Shown here one piece after another: positions 11,766 through 22,021 of a DNA stretch of 64,000 bases. Origin of the DNA: Erythroxylum novogranatense (Eukaryota > Streptophyta > Magnoliopsida > Malpighiales > Erythroxylaceae). The stretch spans positions 22,220,309 to 22,284,308 of the forward strand of contig CM057228.1 of assembly GCA_029891385.1 (NCBI GenBank), written 5' to 3'. The notes under the pieces were generated by a model. It made no database searches, was not told the origin of the DNA, and worked only from the letters and a program-made list of their open reading frames with translations. The first letter of the stretch is position 1, and each line of letters starts with the position of its first letter. The translations under genes were made by a program, and so were the position numbers.

Positions 11766-12125
11766 TCAGTGCGGTCGGTCAATCAACGAACCTCCCGACG
11801 CAGCATCCAACATTACCTTTTCCTGATTTTTCACCCCATCGTAAAAAGATTGAACCAATTGTTCATCAGGGATCTGATGATGGGGGCACCGAGATAACAT
11901 ATCTTGGAATCTGTTCCAAAAGTCATATAAGGATTCGTCGTAATCCTGCTTGGCGGAATAAATCTCTTTTCGCATCGACGAAGTCCTCGAGGCTGGAAAA
12001 TATTTTTCCAGGAAAGCTTTCCGCAAGTTGGCCCAACTATGATAGGCATTCGTGACATGCCTTGGGAGGCTCATATACCACTCCCGGGCCTTTCCTTCTA
12101 ACGACAAGTGGAATACCTTCCACAA
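11766..12125 (-). pseudogene. Athila gag capsid domain
   Basis: This is a retrotransposon gag capsid segment: FHLSLEGKAREWYMSLP, then WANLRKAFLEKYFPASRT and MRKEIYSAKQDYDESLYDFW, ending in LVQSFYDGVKNQEKVMLDAA. This is the conserved Retrotrans_gag core. The frame is interrupted on both sides. Confidence 0.88.
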
Positions 12126-12362
12126 AGACTGGTCAGATGTGCTCCTACGGGCTTCATACTTTGATGATCATTGTGAGGGCTGAAGATGCATGTAGGGTCC
12201 TCTCCGCCAAACCGTGAAATTTGGGTAGGAGTTAATCAATAAACCTTTAACCCGAAATTTACGTCGAAGTTAAACGGCGATGAAAGGATCGTAGTTTACG
12301 TCCGAGGTTGTAGCTTCTTGGATGGTTCTCGTCGATGTTCGCATTGTTGTCATCTACGCGTT

Positions 12363-12557
12363 CTAGTCACCGTTAAGACCGTGATCTCCATTTCGGGGTG
12401 GTTGACCGGGATATTCTTGGTGTTCAGCCATCTCAGATTCTAGTCGATCTAGTGTGCTAAATCTTTCTTGCTCTCTCTTGTTTTTCCTAAGTTGTCTAAG
12501 GTGTCGCTCAATTTCAGGTTGAAAATGAACTAGCCTAAGTCTACGGGGCATGCACAA
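12363..12557 (-). pseudogene. Athila gag N-terminal fragment
   Basis: The 64-codon frame starts MCMPRRLRLVHFQPE and is rich in charged residues. It sits between the leader and the capsid piece, where Athila gag begins. There is no strong motif, so the assignment rests on position. The frame ends at 12363, about 240 bases before the recognisable capsid sequence. Confidence 0.5.
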
Positions 12558-12609
12558 GAGAAGTTCACCTAAGATAGCTCACTAAAACGACAGCGGATAG
12601 CAAGGCTTC

Positions 12610-12760
12610 AATTCACTCAGGTTCGCTGCGACGTGTAGTAATTCGATGCAGCGAACTGAATAAATTGTAACTTTCGCTGCGGCAAATATATGAACTCGCT
12701 GCAGCGACTAATGAACTCGCTGTGACGAATGATGAACTCGTCACAGCCAAGAAACCTGAA
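12610..12760. repeat. cluster of palindromic CGCTGCAGCG-like motifs in the Athila leader
   Basis: Five or six related units occur between the primer site and gag: TTCGCTGCGACG, CGATGCAGCGAA, TTCGCTGCGGCAA, TCGCTGCAGCGA (a perfect 12-bp palindrome), CTCGCTGTGACGAA and CTCGTCACAG. Several are preceded by ATGAA. The spacing is about 20-30 bp. Confidence 0.7.
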
Positions 12761-12951
12761 CCGGCAAAGCAAGCGAATCGTAATAAACACTTAAAACAAA
12801 GCGTAATGAAATCACAAACAGATTAACACTAAAAACACTTAGGCGTAAAAGAAATTAAATAAAATTATGCAATGCAAACAAAATGTAAACAACAAAATTA
12901 AGATCAAAACAAACCTTTGGCTAACCTAGAGAACCAATTAATTTGATTCCA

Positions 12952-12966
12952 CAGCAACGGCGCCAA
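12952..12966 (-). other. primer binding site, tRNA-Asp type
   Basis: The minus strand reads TTGGCGCCGTTGCTG directly after the LTR. The TGGCGCCGTTGC core is the aspartate-tRNA primer site used by Athila and Tat elements. It supports both the family assignment and the orientation. Confidence 0.88.
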
Positions 12967-12968
12967 TT

Positions 12969-14290
12969 TGATCGGCGCTTATCGTTCAATTTAAGAATTG
13001 ATCCTGGAAACCGTCAAATAAAATTTATACCAAGGATTGCAATACAGATGCAACCTCGGTTGACTCTCGAGGAACCAATGCACCAATTGATCTGACTAGC
13101 CTAATGTTTGAATTATGCATGCAATGAAAGCAATAAAAGGGGTTTTGATTGATTAATCTAAAATTAAACTAAACTAAAGCAAAGGTAAATATTTTTGGGA
13201 TTTTGAAAAGATAAGGCAATTTAAATTAAATGAGACTGAAAACTATTAATTAAAACTCTCCTGAAAATGTGGCTCGGTCATCATCACTCAAAATAAATTA
13301 AATTGATCAACTCGATAAATTAAAGCTTGTTAAAACCCTTAGTGTATGGCATGAAATGATTTATGCAATAAGTTAACCAGATAAAACACAATCAATTCAA
13401 TCAAACACAACTAGGTAGATTAAATTAACTCATGCAAATCATTTAACATACATGAAACTTCATGTATTTCGAACAATATCCAACACAAACTAATCCACAC
13501 CATAAATCAAAGTTTTACATCCAATTAAACTATAGCCGGATTCAATCCATCATATATCGCAATCTCCAACTCGGAGGTTTTACAAAACATGACAAAAATC
13601 TAAAACTATGGTTGATTACCCCTTGAAGCTCATGGAACTCCGACCTTCGCTACATTTTCGGGAGAATACTAATTTAGCCGCTCATGACTCCGGCCAACTC
13701 CATCCTTTTGGAGAATCACCGATACTCATGATCGAGACGATTTAACTGTTGAAGATGAAGACAATGAGCGTTATGCGTGGCTGAACTGTAATACGTAATG
13801 AAAACCTATTAGAAGCGAAAAATGTAAAAGAATGAAAGAAAGCGAGAAGAAGCGAAGAAAAGGGAGGAAAAGAAAAACTCATGCGGCCATCCTTTTTGCC
13901 CTAAATGGCAAGTTTTATAGGGATACGTCTTGGTCGGTCGAACGTGGATACTTTGCCAAATATAGGCGGGTTACCGACATATTTGCATGGCGAATGGTCA
14001 GAGTTATTCTTGGCGAAATCCGGATGGTCACTCGTCAGGCGAAGTAATTGCATTTAATTTATTCGCCGGCGAATGGAGGTTTAGGTTAGCCCGTGAATCT
14101 CGTGACATGTTGACTTCTTGAATGTTGACTCCTTTGGTCTACAAAATACAACCCATTTGCAGTATCAATTGTCCCAATAAAATTATGCGAATTAATGACA
14201 AATGACAACAAAAATCGACAATGTACAATTTATCAAAACTCAATGTGCGGGACCAAAATAAGCATAAAAATCATAGATCAGGAGTCAACA
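12969..14290 (-). repeat. 5' LTR of the Athila-type element
   Basis: On the minus strand the LTR starts TGTTGACTCCTGATC at 14290 and ends ...CGATCA at 12969, giving TG...CA ends and about 1.32 kb. The end lies next to the aspartate primer site. The partner LTR is missing. The five bases beyond the LTR are gatgc (14291-14295). A lysine/arginine-rich ORF at 13832-14047 lies inside the LTR and is not a gene. Confidence 0.8.
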
Positions 14291-14347
14291 GATGCATAAT
14301 TACTAGAGAAAACGGGCCTAATTTATAGTATAAATTTGGTCCAATCA

Positions 14348-14475
14348 CTATTATATATTAGTCAATCATAAGGCCAGCCGTTGAAGCAAAAGTGACATGC
14401 ATAAGGATAATGATCAAGTGTTCTCTACACACAATTTCGTTAGATCTTTTGGCTTGTACTAATGTCATCTTTAAA
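14348..14475 (+). repeat. 128-bp perfect direct repeat, right copy
   Basis: This copy is identical to 8944-9071. It lies 57 bp beyond the intact 5' LTR edge of the Athila element (14290) and continues into AT-rich flanking DNA, so it is probably the original copy. Confidence 0.95.
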
Positions 14476-16811
14476 ATAAATAGTTGGTCTGATTCAATAA
14501 CTTCTTATATTTCCTATTGACAAATTTAAAAAACTCCTTAACATTCATAGTCTTTGGAATACTATCACAAGTGTAGTCCTTCATGTTATACCTCGTGATC
14601 ATCAAATAGTACTGGTTTAGGTACGCCCAACTGTTATAGTATTTTATCACTAATAGAAGTCTCAGTAGTGCGTTCAGTAAGAAAGTCCTCTCTTAAGGCT
14701 ATATCCAATTTTACAATCGTTGCGTTCATCATGAGAGATTCATTAAGCTTTAAAATGAAAAAGAATTGAGCAACAATCAAAGTTAAAGAAAAATCATAAA
14801 AGTAACATTAATATATGCATGTAATACATGCTCATGTTACTCACTCTTTCCTCAACTTTCTTAAATGATCGACAAAAAAAGTGATCATCAAATGTTAGAA
14901 TATATTGAGCATTAAAAAAAGAACTCTTTCAGGAGAAAATAATATCTACAAAAAAAATTTTGAATGCTTAGACTTACAAAAGGTCAGTTCATAACTACAT
15001 AGTATTCAATTATATCCAAAAGATGATTAAAAATAAAATAATAAAATGTTTTATTAAACAAATGATAACTAGTTAAAAAGCACATAAAATTATCCAAAAT
15101 ATAGCAAAGTTATCATGTAAATGGACAAATATTCAATTTAGGGAAAAAGTTTTTATAAATAAAACATGTTAGAACACCTCTCTTAAAATAACCACGACAA
15201 CAATTTCTTATTTAGTTTTTTATGACCAAAAAAACTGTAAATCTACAAGTAGGGATAAAGCTATAAATTCATAAGTTAGTTTGTCCGCTAACATATTGCT
15301 CAAAGGCATGTGCTCAATAGTAATGAAAGACTCATACAACTTTTTTTTTGACAAAGTAGAACTTAATATCAATAGGCTTAGATTTTGTGTAACATATGCA
15401 TGTTATAGATATTATGTCACTATTTATGACATTTTATAACTCCACGCTTTTAATGAATGACAAATTGATGATATTCATTATATTAAATCTATATTAATGT
15501 TATTTCCTTGTTTCTATATTAGTAATGCCTAATTATATCCTATTAATATGTTAGTTATGTTTGATTAGTTTGGTTATGCATATAATTAGGAAAACATATG
15601 ATATGATTATAAAATCTAAGTGGAAGAATATTGAATTAATGTGGACTAGCATAATATTATAACAATTAACATCTTACTCAAGTGCATATTTGGGTTATTT
15701 ATGGGATGACAATTACATAACCAACTTGATTGTGAACCTTTGTATCTATTTACCAATCTTGTCCAAATCTATCATGTTAGGCTTGTAGCCTTCCATGATA
15801 TGTATTTTTAACCTAAGTGATGTTTTCCTAAATTTAAATATTTGTGTGGTGGGCAGTAGAAGTTAGAGAATTGAATTCAAAGAACTTCATATTTTTGTAT
15901 TGTAATTATTCTTGTCTTGCAACAACTTATTTAGTAAAGATGGCTTCCAAATAATTTTCATCATCTTTAGAAGGTAACTCATTGGTCTTATTATTTATAG
16001 TTTAAATTTATAAAATTTTATTTTAGTTGATTGAGATATATTAATGTTGTTAATTTATAATTATTATTTGTTATATAAAATCCAACATATCATAATTATA
16101 TAGCAGAAATTAATTTTGCATATAAATAATTTGTAATATAAAAAAATCAATTTATAATAATCGTAGTTTATGATCCCTATCTTCTTCTTGTCTGAAATTA
16201 TTGCAATAATTCACAGATTTGATAAAATTCACACTCTTGCTTCAATTGTCTTGAAAAATAAGGTAAACAAACAGGCGATGAAACAATGTCACTATCTCTA
16301 TAACCGGAATTTTTCAAAACATCCTTTTTTAATTGAAATGCAATCAATTGCTTGAATTTACATTGCATCCTCACTACCTTGTTCTTCCTTTTCTTGGAGT
16401 ACAAGAAATAGGGTTCAAACGTCAATAAATACTGTTCCTATAGAACATATAAAGCACAACTGCAAAACAATGCACAAGCGTTCTGTACCTAGAAATAATC
16501 ATATCGGCCTCATCTTGAAGCAATCAATTCCTAAGATCTGGCTTACCCATTTACCTAACAGTAAATACAAGTGCTAGACACAATCTGTAATTGAAAATAG
16601 TTTAAAGTTAATGTTTTGACAAATTCCAAAAGTTTTTACCTGCAGTAATTGTGAGAGGGCCTCTAAAATCATATTTAGTTAATTATCTACAATTTGCACA
16701 TCAAATGGTTGCTGACAAGAAGTAGTAAACGCAAAAACCAGCTTATCAGAAACAATAAGCCTGGATCCCAGGCAAGCTTTCTATAAGCCTCCATTGATCA
16801 TTTATAAACCA
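14476..16811. other. AT-rich flanking DNA without recognisable genes
   Basis: About 2.3 kb of AT-rich sequence lies between the Athila element and the virus edge at 16812. No ORF over 75 codons has a recognisable motif. The minus strand around 14480-14740 gives short stop-broken peptide stretches that look faintly coding (for example KEFFKFVNRKYKKLLNQ), but I cannot assign them. Confidence 0.6.
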
Positions 16812-17167
16812 GGAATTGTATTGTTGATAATTGAATATAACCTATTTTCTTTCGTTTTGATTCTGGTAGTAATTGGTCTATTAATTTGATCAAGGTCGAT
16901 TAAACTAATTCGTAAATTTCCATTACATTGATCAATTCGGATAGGAGTTTCGTGAATTATTTTTCCAAAATATATAAGGTTTTGTCTATTGAAAATTTGT
17001 TTTAATGTTGATTTATGAATATCTTGTCCTTTCTTTAGATCTAATTGTGATTTTGCTATTTGTTTTTGTTTATCCTGATTAATTAAAGTAGATACTTTAA
17101 AAGTTCCTAATGATTCTGTTAATTCTAAATTATCGACATCTAATATTGTTGAAGATTGAGAAGTCAT
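16812..17167 (-). pseudogene. EPRV copy 1: movement protein N-terminal fragment
   Basis: The fragment starts at the ATG at 17167, which overlaps the stop of ORF D (ATGA). It matches the first 110 or so residues of the copy at 32763-33254 (shared motifs LGTFKVSTLINQDKQKQIAK and RIDQCN). Virus similarity ends near 16812, where AT-rich flank begins. This is one outer edge of the locus. The end lies inside the gene, so the breakpoint is not at a gene boundary. Confidence 0.85.
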
Positions 17168-17418
17168 AATGAATGATAACAATGATGATCGTCTCGAATG
17201 TGTTCTAATTGTTCTAGTAGAGTGGTATAGGATTGATGTAATCTTTGTACTGTTGATAAATGTTCAGTATATGGTCTTCTACCGATGCGATTAACACCGA
17301 CAAAAATAAGATAATTGATACGATCTTCATTATAACGAATATGATCCTGATAATAATTAATAGCTTTTTGTGTGTATTGTATTCATTCATATAAATCTAT
17401 ACAAATAGGACAACTCAT
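17164..17418 (-). pseudogene. EPRV copy 1: small ORF D (cysteine-rich), with stop
   Basis: This is the same ORF as at 33251-33505. It starts MSCPICIDLYE, and a TGA then replaces the next arginine codon (near 17383). Two cysteines of copy 2 (FVGVNC and RRPC) are R and Y here. The start directly follows the ORF C stop (TAAATG). The end overlaps the movement-protein start by ATGA. Confidence 0.8.
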
Positions 17419-17915
17419 TTAATCTAAATCGTAATTAATATCGTCATCTACATTGTCAAAATCTGCACTTGTAATTTCTATATTTTCCATTTCTATATTT
17501 TCCATTTCTTCGTCTTCGTCAGAGAGGATAATATTTTTGTGACAATACATATTCTCTATATTTTGTCTAATAATTGCTAATATTGCTAATTCTTCTTCAG
17601 ATTCTTCCTCGGAGTCATCAGACTCACAATGAGGTGAGAAATCAAAGATAATTTCATCGTCATTGATTTGTACTATATATCCTACATTAGTATTTAATTG
17701 AAGATAGTTCTCCATAAATAATTTAACGTAATATCAATATAATAAGGACTAATCTCAAAATAAAAGAGAATAATTTCAGATGGTATAAATAACATGCTTG
17801 CAATTATAAAGAATAATAGAGGTTGTATTTGGAAAAGAAAACATGCATAAGCGAATAATTGATCAATAAGTGCATATAAACAATAGTTAAAGAAATATGA
17901 TAATGCTAATGTCAT
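17419..17915 (-). pseudogene. EPRV copy 1: small ORF C (membrane/acidic), frameshifted
   Basis: The hydrophobic N-terminal half is read from 17915 and the acidic tail from 17715 in another frame. One or two bases are lost near 17700 relative to the intact copy at 33506-34003. The tail repeats MENIEMENIE as in copy 2. Confidence 0.8.
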
Positions 17916-17922
17916 GATGATG

Positions 17923-18165
17923 TTAATCAATGAGTAATGTCATGTCATGTTGAAGTTCTTGTCTATCTGCTTTTACCGAGTTGTAGATATATAATGTTTG
18001 ATCTAATAAAATACGTGCATTTATCAGAAGTTGAGAACATTGATGTTGTTTTGCTAAATTTATATGATCAGTATATAATTGAATAAACTTCTGTTGTTCT
18101 TTTTCAATTTCTAAATAAAATTGAATTCTTTGCTTAAGACTTCTACGATAGTCAAAATAAGCCAT
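17923..18165 (-). CDS. EPRV copy 1: small ORF B
   Basis: The open reading frame of about 80 codons starts MAYFDYRRSLKQRI. The start is chosen because this ATG lies 7 bases after the ORF A stop, and the same 7-base gap separates B from C. The product is predicted to be mostly helical and charged (EIEKEQQKFIQLYTDHINLA). No known domain is recognised. It is intact in both copies and nearly identical. As part of a dead provirus it is unlikely to be expressed as a viral protein. Confidence 0.7.
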   Translation of the reverse strand: MAYFDYRRSLKQRIQFYLEIEKEQQKFIQLYTDHINLAKQHQCSQLLINARILLDQTLYIYNSVKADRQELQHDMTLLID

Positions 18166-18172
18166 TATTTTT

Positions 18173-18490
18173 TTAAATAATAAGAACAGATAACTTGGAT
18201 ACAAGAAATTTGCGTGTGATGACTATGTCATGAATACATTCATCTAAAAACTGGATTAACTCTGCTGCTTCATTCTTCATTATGGTTGCAGTTTGGATAA
18301 TTTGTTGTGCATCTTCATAAAGTGGATGATTAGTAGGTTTTTGAAAGCTTGGGTCTTGACAGATATTATGAGCTTTTCTATTTCTAGCAATAGTTTTGAT
18401 TCTGAGTTCTTCATAATGATCTTTCTGAGCATCTAGATCTTTTATTTTTTGCTTGAGTGCACGCTTGATATGAAAATATGATTGTGCCAT
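18173..18490 (-). CDS. EPRV copy 1: small ORF A
   Basis: The frame of about 105 codons starts MAQSYFHIKRALKQK at 18490, just after the intergenic leader; the longer reading from 18565 lies in leader sequence. It is helical and charged with no recognised domain. The first 15 residues resemble the start of ORF B (SYFHIKRALKQKI against AYFDYRRSLKQRI). It is intact in both copies. Confidence 0.7.
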   Translation of the reverse strand: MAQSYFHIKRALKQKIKDLDAQKDHYEELRIKTIARNRKAHNICQDPSFQKPTNHPLYEDAQQIIQTATIMKNEAAELIQFLDECIHDIVITRKFLVSKLSVLII

Positions 18491-19001
18491 GCTAAAAATT
18501 AAACAAAATGAGTAATGCGAGAGAATAGTTTGTAAGTAATGATGATAGAAATAATAAGGATACAAAATAGTTTATGCATAATAGCAATGATTAATAATAT
18601 TAAGATGATAATAATTTGATCAATAATGTGACAAAAAGGAATCATAAACAAACTCTAACCTGGTGCTTCTCAGAAATCGCTTAAACATCAAAGGCAGACT
18701 GGAATACGAAGAGAGAGTTTCAGAAAGAGAATGTTTATAAATTTCTTGATGTGTCTAAGGCAGACACCCAAGCCGTCTATTTATTCATGAGAAAAGAAAA
18801 CAAAAGGACAGACTTGACATAAAGAAAAAGAAAAAGAAAAAGTAAAAGTAAAAGTAAAAGTAAGATGTGAAAACTGACATCTTACAGGACATAAAGAAAA
18901 AGATTCTAATAAAGAAAAGACAACTATGTACAGATGGACGGTCTTGAGAAAAGACCTACATAATTTGATGCTTTGATGCTTTGTCCGTTTGTCTTTACGG
19001 A
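18491..19001 (-). promoter_or_regulatory. EPRV copy 1: large intergenic region with promoter candidates
   Basis: The non-coding stretch lies between the transactivator stop (19002) and ORF A (18490). On the minus strand it contains AATAAATAG at about 18777-18785 and TTTATAAAC at 18733-18741; either could be a TATA box, and the first also contains a poly(A) signal. A pyrimidine-rich hexamer run (plus strand AAAAAG, AAAAGT at 18823-18863) is longer than in copy 2. A short inverted repeat around GATGTCAGTTTTCACATC precedes it. In caulimovirids this region drives the pregenomic RNA. Confidence 0.65.
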
Positions 19002-19163
19002 CTATTCTTCAATAATGACGAGATCGTCATCAGTTGCGCTATTGGCATCTGGTACTTTTGATGATGTTGGACAATTCCTACAGCGATGAGTAGGATACTC
19101 CTGAATTTGCTTGCATATTGCTTCTTTCTATGCTGGACTCAATTCTTGGAAACATTCTGACAA
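19002..19163 (-). pseudogene. EPRV copy 1: transactivator C-terminal fragment
   Basis: About 53 codons remain, ending ...DDDLVIIEE at the stop 19002-19004. This copy keeps a glutamine codon after AICKQI where copy 2 has a stop, which reveals the longer ancestral C-terminus with a CRNC motif (HRCRNC). Upstream, virus similarity breaks at 19163 into a copia gag/protease fragment. A stop also interrupts the fragment near its start (PA-stop-KEA). Confidence 0.82.
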
Positions 19164-21030
19164 TAGTACATTATTTATGCATACAAAGGAATCTTTACCT
19201 ATTTTACCGATTCCAATGATCTTGCCCTACTGGTTGTCTCTGAAAGTTAACGATCCTCCCTTCTTATACTGAAGGTCTAGGAACATAGACCTTTTTCCCG
19301 TCATATGTCGCGAGCATCCACTGTCTAAATACCAATGGTACTTGTCGTATCTTCCAAGGAAGGATATCTGCAGGAGAAACTATTTTATTTTTTGGTACCC
19401 AAATTTTCTTGGGTCCTTTATGGTTAGTAGTATGCATATGATGAGTTCTTTGATGCATATAACTAGAACGTTGATCAAAACGAGATTTATTAGGGTTTCC
19501 CTTTTGAAAGAAGGGTTTTCTATGAGACTGAGTCTTGTTAGCAGTAAACCCTAATCTGGTTTTATCACTCGAATGTCTACATTTTCCAAGCATTTCATTC
19601 ATTTTCTTAGTGCTCTCTGTGAAGGTAGCTAAATCAACTGACAGATTCTTAATTCTTAGTTTAAGTTGATTAATCTCTTCTGATTTGTCTATGGCCTTAT
19701 TTCTCTCCGCTAATTGCTTCTTTAGACAGACATTTTCTCTCTCTATTACTTCAGTACGTCTAATATTTTCTGCATACTTTTTCTTTAACAGTTTGTACTG
19801 TTTCAGAATAGCATGAGAATCTTCTAACAATTCTGAGTAGGCATCATGCAAATTATCGTAGTTAGATTTTACCTCCTCATCACTATCTTCCTCGGCTACC
19901 AGGCAGATGTTTGCATGTTCGCACGATTGAACTCAGATTCGATTACGATGAATCTAGGTCCTCCCACGTTGCCATCATGCTTTTCTTGCCTTCTCTACTC
20001 TTCTTTGGTTTCTTCTTTAGATTCGACATTCGGACTTGTAGTGTCGGTGCTGATTGCACTTTCATGCAGATGACGTGATGACTTATGCGGCTTAGCTTCA
20101 TCTTTGACATTCTTTTTGAAAGTCTGGTTTGCTCTGGACTTCTTTTTCCACATGCGTCTTATCTTTCTAGAGATGAAAGATAACTCATCGTCTTCATCAC
20201 TTGACTCTGGTTCTGATTGGCTGGAGTCATCATCCTTTGATTCTTCAATCTTTAGTACTTTTGATGATTTCCTCCGTCTTTGAGTCTTGTGATTCTTATG
20301 TCCGCCTTGGTATTATCGACTTGTCCGTTTGGGCTTGTCTTCAGCATCGAGTTCAACTTCATGAATCTTCAAGGATCCAAGCAACTCGTCAAGTTTCAGC
20401 ATGCTCAAATCTTTCGCTTCTTGCACAGCAGTAACTTTAGGTCTCCACCTCTTTGGAAGACTTTTTTAAATCTTTCGATCATGGTCTTGATTATTGTACG
20501 TTCTTCCAAGAGCTTTCAATCCATTGACAATTGTTTGAAATCTTCCAAACATCTGATCAATAGATTCTTCATCTTTCATCCTGAAAAGTTCATACTGGTA
20601 CACAAGAATACTTATCTTGGATTCTTTAACATGGCTTGTGCCTTCGTGAGCAATGGACAATGTGTCCCACATCTCCTTCGCGGTATCGCATCCGTGGACT
20701 TTGTCATACTCGCTCCTGCTTAGGCACTGCGTCAAGAAGAACTTCGCCTTTGAGTTCGATTGTATTCTCGTATACGTCACCGTCCATCGACTCGTGGAAT
20801 GGAATTGCCATCTTCGATCTCTTTGGTGTATAAGGTCCGTTCTCTATTACGTCCCAAAGGTCAACATAAGTAGATTCTATGAATAGTCGCATCCTATCTT
20901 TCGAAGAATGATAATCTTCTCCGTTGAATCTTTGGAGGTCTAGTGGTGAGGCTCCTACATGATGTACACATGTGATTCCGCCATTATCTTTGATCCACAC
21001 TTTGCTAAAGTGATCCTTGGATACCAGGCT
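19164..21030 (-). pseudogene. SIRE-like copia gag and protease start
   Basis: The gag N-terminus lies at 20704-21030 (LQRFNGEDYHSSKDRMRLFI, then DLWDVIENGPYTP). The UBN2-type core is at 20466-20780 (CDTAKEMWDTLSIAHEGT, then YELFRMKDEESIDQMF). A charged, probably coiled-coil C-terminal part is at 19264-19851. The protease motif YLDSGCSRHMTG is read around 19300-19336 in another frame. At least three frameshifts separate these pieces. No zinc knuckle was found. Confidence 0.82.
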
Positions 21031-21039
21031 CTGATACCA
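21027..21039 (-). other. primer binding site, initiator tRNA-Met type (copia fragment)
   Basis: The minus strand reads TGGTATCAGAGCC, two bases inside the proposed LTR edge at 21042. Confidence 0.85.
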
Positions 21040-21041
21040 AT

Positions 21042-21991
21042 TGAAGTGAATCACACGTTAATAAAATACTTATAAAACGATATAGAATGCACGAGAAGGG
21101 GGGTTGAATTGTGTATTCCCCTTTTTGAAAAAATTTTCAAAAGCTGTTTGTTAGAAATAAAGTTCTTTCTGTAACTTCCGATAAATTCTAATTAATCAAA
21201 ACTTTAAAACTTAGTTTCTTGATTAAGTCTTGATAAAACTTTAATCTAAAATAGAGATAGAGTGAGAGTAGTCGACACGACAATTTATCCTGGTTCACCC
21301 CAAACCGTGGGCTACGTCCGATCCTCGAGTTCTTTACGAGATTTCCACTATCTCTTTCAACGTTACAAGTATTCTTTATGAGCCTCTTGAGTCTCTACAA
21401 CCAAAGATTCTTTCACACTTAGCCTTTGCGGGCTATCTCGCACTACTTTTTCTCGTAAAAGTGTTTGTACACTTATTACTGATAAAATAACTCTCAGCTA
21501 ATATGAACAGAATGCTTTTTGCTAACTTTCGCTAACTTTTGCTCACTTTTCTAACTTTGGCTAACTTTGCAATCTTGAATTCGACTTGTATTTATAGCCT
21601 TAAATTCAGAATCGCTATTGATTCTTGTTTCTTCAATCTTTAAAGAAACGATTATTGATTGAGTTCAGAACTAACTCGAATCGACTCCTTCGTCTTCTTT
21701 TGAATTCGCATCTGCTTTTTTCTTAAATCGTATTTTATTATCTCGTGTTTACTGCGTCTGCGTCTGGCCTGCCTTTTATTATTTAAACCTTCGTGGCATC
21801 AGATTGTGCTTTGCTTAGTGTCTTCGTCTGAGTTCACTTTTACTTTGTCTGTTTGTCTGACTTTGTCTGTATGACTTCGTCTGCTTTGCTTTTTCTGTAT
21901 TGCTTGCGTTTGTTCTTTCAATTCGCAACTGTGTCTTTGTCGCTTCGTCTGCTTTTGTTTTTCTTTTATTTTGCTCTTTTGTTATACATCA
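21042..21991 (-). repeat. 5' LTR of the SIRE-like copia fragment
   Basis: The sequence of about 950 bp runs from TGATGTATAAC (21991) to ...CACTTCA (21042), next to the primer site. It is rich in pyrimidine-type GTCTG/CTTCG runs at its 5' end. The 5' boundary is placed where the TG lies and coat-protein similarity resumes about 30 bases further on. The exact edges are uncertain by a few bases. Confidence 0.65.
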
Positions 21992-22021
21992 AAATCATAT
22001 CTAAGTAAAGTCATTTGGACT

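Larger units (their letters stand above)
9072..14290 (-). mobile_element. Athila-type Ty3/gypsy element, 3' truncated
   Basis: Reading the minus strand from 14290 there is an LTR, an aspartate-tRNA primer site, gag, an Athila-type protease and the first half of RT. The element stops at 9072 just after the catalytic FMDDF. Everything downstream (rest of RT, RNase H, integrase, 3' LTR) is missing. All frames are broken. The truncation point is joined to a copy of flanking DNA (the 128-bp repeat). Confidence 0.88.
19164..21991 (-). mobile_element. Ty1/copia (SIRE-like) 5' fragment: LTR, gag and protease start
   Basis: On the minus strand an LTR (21991-21042) and tRNA-Met primer site are followed by a copia-type gag and the protease motif. 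The fragment is cut at 19164 in the protease region. It occupies the place of a viral deletion that runs from within the coat protein to the transactivator tail. It may have inserted first and lost its 3' part together with viral DNA. No target duplication is visible, because both junctions with virus are rearranged. Confidence 0.8.

Noticed and set aside
13832..14047. 71-codon basic ORF
   Set aside because: Lies inside the Athila LTR on the opposite strand with no recognisable motif.
14480..14760. Faintly coding-like minus-strand stretch
   Set aside because: Short peptide runs with several stops; no family recognised, so not called as a gene.
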